Of a stretch of DNA of 64,000 nt, positions 27,235 to 34,858 are shown in pieces (position 1 is the stretch's first letter; each line of letters opens with the position of its first letter). A program made the position numbers and the translations under genes. The notes under the pieces are model-generated. The model had not been told where the DNA came from. It did no database searches and saw only the letters and a program-made list of their open reading frames with translations. Source of the stretch: Calothrix membranacea FACHB-236 (GTDB lineage: Bacteria > Cyanobacteriota > Cyanobacteriia > Cyanobacteriales > Nostocaceae); NCBI RefSeq assembly GCF_014696315.1, contig NZ_JACJPX010000001.1, positions 124,001 to 188,000 of the forward strand, in the 5' to 3' direction.

Positions 27235-28932
27235 ATGTCTTACGTCTCCCTGTTAAAAAATCTACCAGAAATCTTAAGCCAGCCAACTGGGATAGCCGCA
27301 ATAGCCTCTGTTGGCATCCACGGTGCGCTCGCCTTGATTGTGCCATTAGTACCTGTAGACTCCAATAAACCGAAAGAAACAGCATCATCAAAAACGGTTG
27401 GAGTCATGGAATTGAGCCAAGCTGACCAAAGTCGGCTACCGCAAATTCCAGGTCAAACACCAATTAATCCCCAATCTCCAGTTTTACTATCACAATCTCC
27501 AGTTACGCCGTTAAATTTCGATTCCCAATCGAGTTTACCACCATTACCACCACCACCATCACCTAGCCAGTTCGTTATGCCACCGATCCCGTCATCGGCT
27601 GGTAACTACTCAATTGCGGCACTACCAAAAAGGCAGCCTGTACGCAATTATTCTCAAAGTAATTTCCGCTTTGATACCTCTGGTTTTAATGCCAATAACA
27701 AATTCTCTTCAGTTCCACGTTTTAATAACAGAGATATCACCTTAGGTGAAGCCAAGCCTTTACCTGTGAGCAAGTTGCCAGTATTACCAGAGGGTAGACT
27801 ACCTGCTGGATTACCAAACGCGCCAGCGCCGCTACCTGTGGACGGTAACCCAACTCCCATAGCTGATGTGGCAGCAAATCCTCAGCCTAGCAGTAATCAA
27901 TCGCCATCTGGGGACAATCAACAGCTAGTAGCTGCAATTGGTAATACACCGCAGGCGGGTGATAATTTAACAATATCTGAACAAGCCATACCCCAAGGAC
28001 AATTGGGATCTACACCCAATCTATCTAATCAAGCACCTACACCAGGAACAGAACTGGCGATCGCGCAGATTAAATCTTACGAAAATCTGAGAGCATCAGT
28101 CCAGAAACAATACCCAAATGCTGTAGAGAAAACTGTGATTCGTGACACAGTTACTACAGAAAAATCTGAGGTTCAAGGCACTGTATTAGGGCGATTAGTA
28201 GTAGATCCTGATGGCAAAGTCTTAGATATTCAATTTGAAGGACAGTCAGTAACTCCAGCTTTGCGAGTAGAAGCAATGGAGTATTTTAAGACAAATCCAC
28301 CCAAGGGAGATAAGCAGATTGCTCATTACCCTTTTAGCTTAGAGTTTAAAAATAATAGCAACGCTGCTACAGGAGATACTCAAAAGCCTGCACCTGGTTC
28401 TGCTGCGACTGTCAACCCTTTAAATCTGCCATTAGTTAATAGCAATCAACCAACACAAACACCTGGTGCGACTGTTAAACCCTTAAACCTGCCGGCTGTT
28501 AACAATAACCAACCGACATCTGCACCAGGCGCTACTGTTAAACCCTTAAACTTGCCAGCAGTTAATAGTAATCAGCTAAAGCCGATACCAGTAACCAATA
28601 CCAAACCATTAACATTGCCAACAGTTAATAACAACCAGCAGACACCTGCACCTGCTAACAGTGTTAAACCATCATCAGATTCATTAATTAATAAACTTCA
28701 GTCAGCACCAGGTGCTACTGTTAAACCATTAGCTGCACCTGCAACTACACCAGCCGCTACTGTTAAACCATTAGCTGCACCTGCACCTACACCAGGTGCT
28801 ACTACTCAACCACTAGCAGCACCTGCTACTAACAGCAATCAGCCTGCGGCTGTTGTGGAATCTGGCAAAAAGCTAGTACAACAGTTGCGTGAACTCAGAC
28901 AAGAAAGAGAAACCTCTAATCAAGACAAATAA
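27235..28932 (+). CDS. TonB-like protein with C-terminal Pro/Thr repeats
   Basis: A 565-residue protein. A membrane anchor lies at about 18-38 (IAAIASVGIHGALALIVPLV), then a long Pro/Gln-rich region that could span the periplasm. Residues about 285-375 look like a TonB C-terminal domain (ENLRASVQKQYPNAVEK, then GRLVVDPDGKVLDIQFEG). Unusually this is followed by about 190 residues of repeats (ATVKPLNLPAVNNNQP and variants). TonB proteins transmit proton-motive force to outer-membrane receptors. No ExbB/ExbD or receptor gene is near, so the role is inferred from architecture. Confidence 0.7.
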   Translation: MSYVSLLKNLPEILSQPTGIAAIASVGIHGALALIVPLVPVDSNKPKETASSKTVGVMELSQADQSRLPQIPGQTPINPQSPVLLSQSPVTPLNFDSQSSLPPLPPPPSPSQFVMPPIPSSAGNYSIAALPKRQPVRNYSQSNFRFDTSGFNANNKFSSVPRFNNRDITLGEAKPLPVSKLPVLPEGRLPAGLPNAPAPLPVDGNPTPIADVAANPQPSSNQSPSGDNQQLVAAIGNTPQAGDNLTISEQAIPQGQLGSTPNLSNQAPTPGTELAIAQIKSYENLRASVQKQYPNAVEKTVIRDTVTTEKSEVQGTVLGRLVVDPDGKVLDIQFEGQSVTPALRVEAMEYFKTNPPKGDKQIAHYPFSLEFKNNSNAATGDTQKPAPGSAATVNPLNLPLVNSNQPTQTPGATVKPLNLPAVNNNQPTSAPGATVKPLNLPAVNSNQLKPIPVTNTKPLTLPTVNNNQQTPAPANSVKPSSDSLINKLQSAPGATVKPLAAPATTPAATVKPLAAPAPTPGATTQPLAAPATNSNQPAAVVESGKKLVQQLRELRQERETSNQDK

Positions 28933-29060
28933 AAGGTTAAGGGGTAAAGGAGAATGAGAAAAGTAAAAAACCTTTAACCCTTGCCCTTTAACCTTTTCCC
29001 CAATACAGCAAACGATTACTATCGTCAGCTTTCTGGGATTGGAGACAAAAGCCAAAAATG

Positions 29061-29108
29061 AATGTGGATTGTTAAGATGCTAGATACAACGTCTTGACAA
29101 TCCACATT
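29061..29108. terminator. Foldback hairpin between convergent genes
   Basis: A 12-bp perfect stem (AATGTGGATTGT / ACAATCCACATT), with partial inner pairing, lies between the TonB-like gene and the convergent cytochrome c gene. It could end transcription both ways. Confidence 0.5.
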
Positions 29109-29165
29109 TATTTGGGCTGAGAAAGAGGAAAATATTTGAATCTAGGCTTTCCCCATTAACCGATA

Positions 29166-29537
29166 TTAAGGTGTAGCAGCAGAGGAGGTACTTTGCCAAC
29201 CTGTTTCCGCTTTCTGGAAAACGTAAGCAGCTACCTCTAAAATCTCCTGAGTGCTTAACTTATTTTTAAAGGGAGGCATGGCATTTTTGCCGTTCTGTAC
29301 CTGGTGGATAATTGCTTGAATGGGGTCTTGGTCGTAATTCTCCAGATAACTTGATAATGCCTCCTTTTTCAAGGTTTTATGGCTAATTAGGATATTACCA
29401 CCACCGATATGGCAAGAAGAACAATTAGCATCAAAGATTTTCGCGCCATCCGATGTTTCGGCAGCTAATGCTGGCAGTATGAATGTAAATCTAAATAAAG
29501 CGATCGCCAACAGCAGGATACATAAAAATATTCTCAA
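29166..29537 (-). CDS. Cytochrome c6 family protein
   Basis: Small lumenal/periplasmic class I c-type cytochrome that carries electrons between cytochrome b6f and photosystem I or oxidase. A signal segment (RIFLCILLLAIALF, then ALAAE) precedes the mature domain. The haem site is CSSCH, and the sixth ligand Met is in KNAMPPFKNKL. I place the start at TTG 29537 because AAGGAG lies 6 bp upstream and the result matches usual c6 leaders. An ATG at 29567 would add a Cys-rich leader that looks wrong. It could be a c6B/c6C-type paralogue rather than PetJ. Confidence 0.85.
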   Translation of the reverse strand: MRIFLCILLLAIALFRFTFILPALAAETSDGAKIFDANCSSCHIGGGNILISHKTLKKEALSSYLENYDQDPIQAIIHQVQNGKNAMPPFKNKLSTQEILEVAAYVFQKAETGWQSTSSAATP

Positions 29538-29901
29538 GAGATTCTCCTTGCAACAACCATTCGGCAACCTAAAAACTTTATCCAGTAAGTTTTCTATGGC
29601 TGCTTGAAGCCTTAGAGATTACCAACTGATATGTGTACTCTACCTTATGAAGCGTTAGTTTCTGTAGCTGGTAAACTCTATTGGGCAGATATGGATTTCA
29701 TTATATATTTTTAAGCTTTGGAATTTTAGCGCTGCTCTCTTGCGAAAAACTCTAGTTCTCAAGTTGCACGAATTTTAACCAAAATTTAGCGGTGTCGAGC
29801 TGAGTAGATAGCACTCGACACCGCTATTGATATCTATATAAATTACTTCAAAATCAAAGTAAAGGAATGCCGATTCTGGGAAGTATAGCCTAATGTTCGC
29901 T
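29538..29901. other. Intergenic region, 364 bp
   Basis: Leader of the cytochrome gene and tail of the 66-residue gene, including the hairpin at 29788-29825. No further gene seen. Confidence 0.5.
29788..29825 (-). terminator. Hairpin downstream of the 66-residue gene
   Basis: A 12-bp perfect stem (AGCGGTGTCGAG / CTCGACACCGCT) with a 14-base loop. On the minus strand AAATTTTGG follows. Confidence 0.6.
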
Positions 29902-30102
29902 TTACCTGAGTAGTCTGGTTACCCTAATATCGTATTCAGTGCCTCTAGGATGCTCGCTTCTCGCCTTTTGGAATGCCATACCGTCAGCTTTTTCTCTGGA
30001 AGGAGCGTCGATTTCGTACCTTGTTGTCCCGCGTTGAAAGGTATTGTTTGCTAGGTCAGCAAATTCTTTAATATCTACCAATACCTCGTATGTGTGATCC
30101 AT
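29902..30102 (-). CDS. Small conserved-looking hypothetical protein
   Basis: A 66-residue soluble protein (starts MDHTYEVLVDIKEFADLAN, contains DAPSREKADGMAFQKARSEH). A strong ribosome site GGAGGT lies 7 bp before the ATG, and a hairpin follows the gene. I do not recognise a family. The alternating strand/helix pattern suggests a compact alpha/beta domain. Confidence 0.65.
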   Translation of the reverse strand: MDHTYEVLVDIKEFADLANNTFQRGTTRYEIDAPSREKADGMAFQKARSEHPRGTEYDIRVTRLLR

Positions 30103-30354
30103 TTTGGAACCTCCAAATGTGCATTCTGCACGCTAATTGGGGAACACTCTCAGTATATGAACATACAGAGGTATAAGCGCTCAAATCAATACAATTCTTG
30201 ATTGAGTATGGATTGATTACTCACCAAAATTTAAGACTAATTAATTTATACAAATTAAGAAAAATATTGATAACACATTAATTATCTTTAGGTTTACAAA
30301 GCTATGTAGTCCCAATACGGTTCAGTTAAGAATTTTTCGTCATGATTTTGGGGT

Positions 30355-30408
30355 TGTAGATACACGATCAATCTGTGGAGTGGAGACGCGATTGATCGTG
30401 TCTCTACA
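30355..30408. repeat. REP-like inverted repeat (TGTAGATACACGATCAATC)
   Basis: A 19-bp inverted repeat with one mismatch. Its inner part ACGCGATTGATCGTGTCT resembles the palindrome at 55369-55388, suggesting a dispersed family. Confidence 0.6.
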
Positions 30409-30569
30409 GGCTTTAAACGTCAATCAATTTGCTTTATCCAACGGTTTTGTGTACACCCCTATTTATGTCTTTGTTGGATTGTTTTTCAAATTGGTTTTAC
30501 TTTTTCTGGAATCGGGAAATCTAATGTTGTAGTAATTCTCAGACAAGCAACTTATATGTAAACTTTATA

Positions 30570-30624
30570 CCGAAAGCACAGGGATATACCCCAACAAGAA
30601 CCCAGTCCTCAAGGCTGGGTTTTT
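30570..30624 (+). ncRNA. Putative tandem small RNA, copy 1
   Basis: A predicted RNA of about 55 nt starting near CCGAAAGCA, with a small hairpin (GGGATATACCC) and a terminator (AACCCAG / CTGGGTT plus T5). Upstream ACTTATATGTAAACTTTATA could supply a -10 element. The 5' end is a guess. No coding potential. Confidence 0.55.
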
Positions 30625-30737
30625 GATTATATATTAGGTTGCTAAGTCATCAAAAATTTCGGTGGCAAGTTTTCTGGAATTGGGAAATGTCATGCTGTAG
30701 TAATTCTCAGACAAGCAACTTATATGTAAACTTTATA

Positions 30738-30792
30738 CCGAAAGCACAGGGATATACCCCAACAACAACCCAGTCATCAAGGCTGGGTTTTT
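30738..30792 (+). ncRNA. Putative tandem small RNA, copy 2
   Basis: Same structure as copy 1, with two base changes between the hairpins and in the loop of the terminator (ATCAAG). The upstream block is identical to copy 1. Confidence 0.55.
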
Positions 30793-30900
30793 GATTATGT
30801 ATGGTTAATTGCTCACAAAAAACCCCAGGACTTTTTCAGGAATTAACAAATTCAATGTTGTAGTAATTCTCAGACAAGCAACTTATATGTAAACTTTATA

Positions 30901-30955
30901 CCGAAAGCATGGGGATATACCCCAGCAAAAACCCAGTCATTAAGGCTGGGTTTTT
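30901..30955 (+). ncRNA. Putative tandem small RNA, copy 3
   Basis: Same structure. The first hairpin is lengthened by a compensating-type change to GGGGATATACCCC, and the terminator stem is kept with a changed loop, which argues that the RNA folds are maintained. Confidence 0.55.
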
Positions 30956-31050
30956 GATTATGTATGGTTAATTGCTCACAAAAAACCTCAGAACTTTTTC
31001 AGGAATCGACAAATTCAAGGGACTTCCAAAAAATAAAACATCCCATTTAA

Positions 31051-31069
31051 GATAATGATAATCATTTTA
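31051..31069. promoter_or_regulatory. Fur-box-like site
   Basis: GATAATGATAATCATTTTA differs from the classical 19-bp Fur box (GATAATGATAATCATTATC) only in the last few bases. No iron gene lies next to it; a terminator hairpin begins at its right edge. Confidence 0.5.
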
Positions 31070-31119
31070 GGAGAGGAGAAAGCAGCAGTCATCGGCTGCC
31101 GCTTTCTCCTCTCCTTTTT
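31069..31119 (+). terminator. Strong intrinsic terminator
   Basis: A 15-bp perfect stem (AGGAGAGGAGAAAGC / GCTTTCTCCTCTCCT) with further pairing in the loop (GCAG / CTGC) and then TTTTT on the plus strand. Confidence 0.85.
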
Positions 31120-31179
31120 GTAGTAAATTCAGTAATGATGAATTTTTGGGTGCAGCAGAGGTGTCTATAGTATTAACTT

Positions 31180-31475
31180 CTTCACTGAAACAACTATTAA
31201 AACAAACAGCATCTCAATTAAAAGGTGTTGCAAAACGATAAGTTTATAGCGTCAACAGTCCAAGGATTCGGTCTAGGTGGACAGAGACTGGCAGAATCGG
31301 AAGCGCGGATGGAATCGAGGTACTATCCGTAAAGGGATGAAAGAATTAACTAGTGGTATTACCTGCATTGACAATATGAGGGCAAAAGGTCGTTATAAAG
31401 CAGAATTATATTTACCAAATCTCTTAGAAGATATCAAAAATTTAGTAGATTCACAAAGCCAGACATTTTTGAGAC
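31180..31475 (+). pseudogene. ISAzo13-type transposase remnant (N-terminal part)
   Basis: Three frames joined give SLKQLLKQTASQLKGVAKR, GGQRLAESE and GWNRGTIRKGMKELTSGI, then KGRYKAELYLPNLLEDIKNLV and DSQSQT, as in ISAzo13-family transposases known from Nostoc. There is a stop after KGVAKR and a frameshift before GWNRG. It ends abruptly at about 31470, where an IS4-type fragment begins on the other strand. Confidence 0.75.
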
Positions 31476-31747
31476 TTGTAACCAGACCAACCACCAAGAC
31501 GAGCAATAATCCAGGTAGCCCAAGGTAAGGAATGAGGAGGATAGGGATTGTGTTGACGTGGAGTGTTACCTTCTACAGTTGGTGCAAGAGTAGATAAACA
31601 TTGCTGTTGCTCATCCGAAAAGGCTAGATTTGCAGACAACTCAGGATTATCCCGTCCCTGAATCATTTGTAAAATTCGCACAGCCACTGACAAAGCTAAA
31701 ACACTCAGTCGTTGAATAGCAGTAATGGACATCCACCTTGCTACCAC
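31470..31747 (-). pseudogene. IS4-type transposase remnant (C-terminal part)
   Basis: The reverse strand gives a Tn5/IS4-like C-terminal domain (SVAVRILQMIQGRDNPEL, then LPWATWIIARLGGWSGY). The catalytic core is missing and the frame runs out at the junction with the ISAzo13 fragment. It marks a nested insertion and deletion scar. Confidence 0.75.
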
Positions 31748-31846
31748 TGCACCAAATCCTTTTGAATGACAAAAAAACGGAGGTGGTAAACAACCACCTC
31801 CTTGGCAAATTACAGCTTGGATAATTAGAAATGCTCTGCGAACAGG

Positions 31847-33844
31847 CTAACTGGTACTGGCAAATATCGTCAAGGCTACTCCTAAAATAATTACCCCGCC
31901 ACCTAGTATAAATGACCAGAAGCGATGGTAACTATTAACAACCGTGCCATTCTCACTTTGAAGCTGAATCAAATCCATCCAAGGCGCAACGCCGCGACGG
32001 AACCAACCCACAGCCTCAACTTGTTCGCCCAATAAGCTTTGAACTCGCTTCATCCCAAACAAGAAATTCCCAATAGGGCCGAAGCGTGAGGCGTAGTGCA
32101 GATATAACATTCCACTACGGTCTTGAATTTTTAAATCAGAACCAAATTTATAACCAGCATCACCACGCCCAATCAGTTGTCCTTCAAGTTTTGCGGGTTG
32201 TCCGCGCAATGGGCTGGCGTAAGGATCTGACATGAGAGTGAGAATATCGGTATCTGCTGCTTGTTTGTAGTCGGGGAACATCACCAAGGCTTTGATCAAA
32301 ATTCCTACGCCTAAGCCGATGAGTGGTGCGCCAAACATTAAACCAGAATGGGAAGAACTAGACAACACAATCACGCCTAAAACTAAGCCAGCTAAAAAGC
32401 CGATAGTTTCCGCACCATACAGCACCACATCTAAGAAGAAATTACCGTAAAGCCGACTTCGATTAAGACTCTTACCTTCCCCAATCACTCGCCCCATATC
32501 AAACTCAGTGGGTAAACCCAACTGTTCTGCATAGGTGCTAAGGGCGCGGACTCGTTTACCAGTTAGCGGATGAGTAGAATTTAACTCCATCCACCAACCC
32601 CAAGGGTTAAACATATCCCACAAAAAGACGCGACCAATTTTTTGTGGGTCGGAAGCAATGCGGTAAGCAGTTCCAGTGGAAGCTGCAGCTTTGTGGTCAT
32701 AAATACCCAAGGCGCGGGTTCCTTCAATCAAACGACTCGGTTCTTTTGTCCTTTGACCTTCTTCTAGTATTCCGTAAGCAATCTTGACCAAAGCACGAGA
32801 TAATCCATTGGGGTTACCAGTGGTTTCCGCAGCAAAATGGTCAGCAAAGTATTCTCTAGTACGGGAGAGATACAGTAGCAAGTAAGTACCAACAATATAG
32901 AAGATATAGGCAACAAGGGCAGCAGTCTGCATCGCGTCTTTGATTTTGCTATCGCCGCCGCCACGACCAAACCTATTAGCTGTGCTGTAAATTAAGTAGC
33001 AAATTTGTACTAAGGTAGAAGCTACTGTCATCACTGCAAAGTCCCAGTGAACAATATGCCCTAATTCATGGGCGTAAACAGTAGCAACTTCATCATCATC
33101 TAAATATGTGAAAAGCCCCTGACTGACGACTAACCGGGCGCTATTAGGCAATGAGCCATAAGTAAAAGCCGTAGGGTTTTGGTCGTTGATAATACCTAGT
33201 CGTGGGGTTTTGAGGTTCTTCTGTTGACAGACTTGCTGAATCACTCTCGCTGTTTCTGGACTGAGACTTTCTACTTCCGCCAACTCTACCCAGCGAGTTT
33301 GGTAAAGCCAACTTTGGGTTAAGTCCATCAAATAAGGCGACAGGAAAAAAGCAGCCAGATTAAAAACTAAAGTGATGGTAATTGCGATCGCTAATCCTTG
33401 TACTGGATTATCGCTACCTAAAATAAATACTAAGCTCAAGCCTAAAGCTAATACCATCCCAAACAGCAAGGTGATGGTAACACCAGAGGCTAAAGCCAGA
33501 CTTCCACCCACACCACCCATTGCTAATTTCACACCAGCCGCCGCCGCACGTCCGGCGGGGGGGACAGTTTTGGGTTGTGTAACTGGTGCTTGCGGGAGAG
33601 TTTGACGCGCTTGTTCAGCCCAACTCCGCACCTGAGGATTATCACTCATCATTAGCCGTTGACACAGGATTGATGCTTTTTCAATTTGTCCTGTGCCTTG
33701 ATAGGCCTTCATCAGCCACATCTGTGCTGAAAGATAATCTGAAGAATTTTGGTCTACAGCATTCCGGCTGACTTGTTCCAGTATTTCAACAGCTTCGGAA
33801 TAACGTCCTTGGTTAAAGGCATCTAATCCAGATTGCAATGACAT
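31847..33844 (-). CDS. M48-family membrane metalloprotease with N-terminal TPR
   Basis: A 665-residue integral membrane zinc protease related to HtpX, a quality-control enzyme for membrane proteins. The N-terminus (about 1-90) is TPR-like (GLDAFNQGRYSEAVEIL). Two long membrane segments follow (about 115-170), then the protease domain with zinc site YAHELGHIVHWD and third ligand Glu in TREYFADHFAAE. Further membrane helices and a C-terminal region (about 540-665) that looks like an OB/BAM-type domain complete it. An AAGGAG sits 8 bp before the ATG. The length and TPR set it apart from classical 290-residue HtpX. Confidence 0.88.
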   Translation of the reverse strand: MSLQSGLDAFNQGRYSEAVEILEQVSRNAVDQNSSDYLSAQMWLMKAYQGTGQIEKASILCQRLMMSDNPQVRSWAEQARQTLPQAPVTQPKTVPPAGRAAAAGVKLAMGGVGGSLALASGVTITLLFGMVLALGLSLVFILGSDNPVQGLAIAITITLVFNLAAFFLSPYLMDLTQSWLYQTRWVELAEVESLSPETARVIQQVCQQKNLKTPRLGIINDQNPTAFTYGSLPNSARLVVSQGLFTYLDDDEVATVYAHELGHIVHWDFAVMTVASTLVQICYLIYSTANRFGRGGGDSKIKDAMQTAALVAYIFYIVGTYLLLYLSRTREYFADHFAAETTGNPNGLSRALVKIAYGILEEGQRTKEPSRLIEGTRALGIYDHKAAASTGTAYRIASDPQKIGRVFLWDMFNPWGWWMELNSTHPLTGKRVRALSTYAEQLGLPTEFDMGRVIGEGKSLNRSRLYGNFFLDVVLYGAETIGFLAGLVLGVIVLSSSSHSGLMFGAPLIGLGVGILIKALVMFPDYKQAADTDILTLMSDPYASPLRGQPAKLEGQLIGRGDAGYKFGSDLKIQDRSGMLYLHYASRFGPIGNFLFGMKRVQSLLGEQVEAVGWFRRGVAPWMDLIQLQSENGTVVNSYHRFWSFILGGGVIILGVALTIFASTS

Positions 33845-33929
33845 AGTATCTCCTTAGTAAAGGAGTAGTAATTGATCAATCAATACTCATATATTCAGGA
33901 TTCGTCATTGGCATTTCGTAAAACTTAAA

Positions 33930-33995
33930 AAGGGGATTGGGGATTGGGGATTGGGGATTAGGGACTGGGGATTGGGGACTGGGGACTGAGTTGTG
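33930..33995. repeat. Heptamer repeat (GGGGATT)
   Basis: About nine GGGGATT/GGGGACT units lie between the SH3 gene and the M48 gene. Confidence 0.85.
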
Positions 33996-34039
33996 AGTGT
34001 TGCTGCTTGTTGGTTGGTGATGGGATGCGATGCGATCGC

Positions 34040-34579
34040 CTAATGTACAGGACAAGTGATAATACATCCTTGGGGCCATATCGATAGCAAGTCTTCTCTC
34101 ACCCAACCACTCGCATTATTTGGGAACTTGACACGATACCAACGATATTCACCTGCATTTTGGTAGGAATCTTCAACTGTCACCAAATCACCTGACAGCG
34201 CACTATGCAGCACTTTGCTGTTTAAGTTATGAGAGGAACGCACGTTAATTTTATATCCACGCTCCCCAGCTATAGTTGCATAACGCTTCTTGCTTGGCTG
34301 AAACTTAACTAAATCTCCTCGTATCCAACCGTTTGCTGTCCCTTCGACTGTTGGCTGCACATAGTACCAATAATCGCCATCATCGCCAAAAGTAATATTT
34401 AAAACCTCTACATTACTGCCCAATGGTAAGACTTCTTCTACGGAAGCTGTTAAAGATGCACTAGTTCGCAAATTGCTATCAGTAGTCAAGGTTGCCGGAC
34501 GAGCCATTGCAGGTAATACTGTATTCATCAATGCACCAACAGTTAAAAATCCCACTGTTAGCTTTTTGATTAAACTCAT
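34040..34579 (-). CDS. Exported protein with two SH3-like domains
   Basis: A 179-residue protein. The signal peptide (KKLTVGFLTVGALMNTVLPAMARP) is cut near AMA. Two bacterial SH3 domains follow (about 32-90 and 105-165), each with an LRTSASL / VRSSHNLNSKV start and a GWIRGDLV / GWVREDLL end. Such domains bind cell-wall peptides or proteins in the periplasm. No catalytic domain is present. It ends with two Cys (GCIITCPVH). Confidence 0.82.
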   Translation of the reverse strand: MSLIKKLTVGFLTVGALMNTVLPAMARPATLTTDSNLRTSASLTASVEEVLPLGSNVEVLNITFGDDGDYWYYVQPTVEGTANGWIRGDLVKFQPSKKRYATIAGERGYKINVRSSHNLNSKVLHSALSGDLVTVEDSYQNAGEYRWYRVKFPNNASGWVREDLLSIWPQGCIITCPVH

Positions 34580-34858
34580 AAATTCTCCACAAGATATTCG
34601 ATAACCAAAGAATAAAATCGAACTCGCAAGCCAAGTTCACTAAATATAAATACAGAGAAAATCAGAACTTTTCCGAAAAAGCGAGTCTTCTTGAAGAGGC
34701 ATTTATTCTGGTTAATCAATCATCAAAAATCTTGTTGGGAGAATAATGAGTTTATCCCTTTGATAGGGAAAAAGGGAAAAGGTTAAGGGGAAAAGGGAAA
34801 AGATTTTTTAACCCCTCCCTTTCCCCATTACCCATTACCCCTTCCCCAGTCCCCCTTC

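Larger units (their letters stand above)
30503..31004 (+). repeat. Tandem array of three 163-168-bp units
   Basis: Units begin with TTTCTGGA/TTTCAGGA at 30503, 30671 and 30834; a fourth start at 30997 is cut short. A block of about 100 bp in each is nearly identical, from TGTAGTAATTCTCAGACAAG to the terminator hairpin. Linkers between are more variable. Confidence 0.9.

Noticed and set aside
30503-31004. CRISPR array
   Set aside because: The units are about 165 bp with long, mutually similar linkers. There are no short direct repeats with unique spacers and no cas genes.
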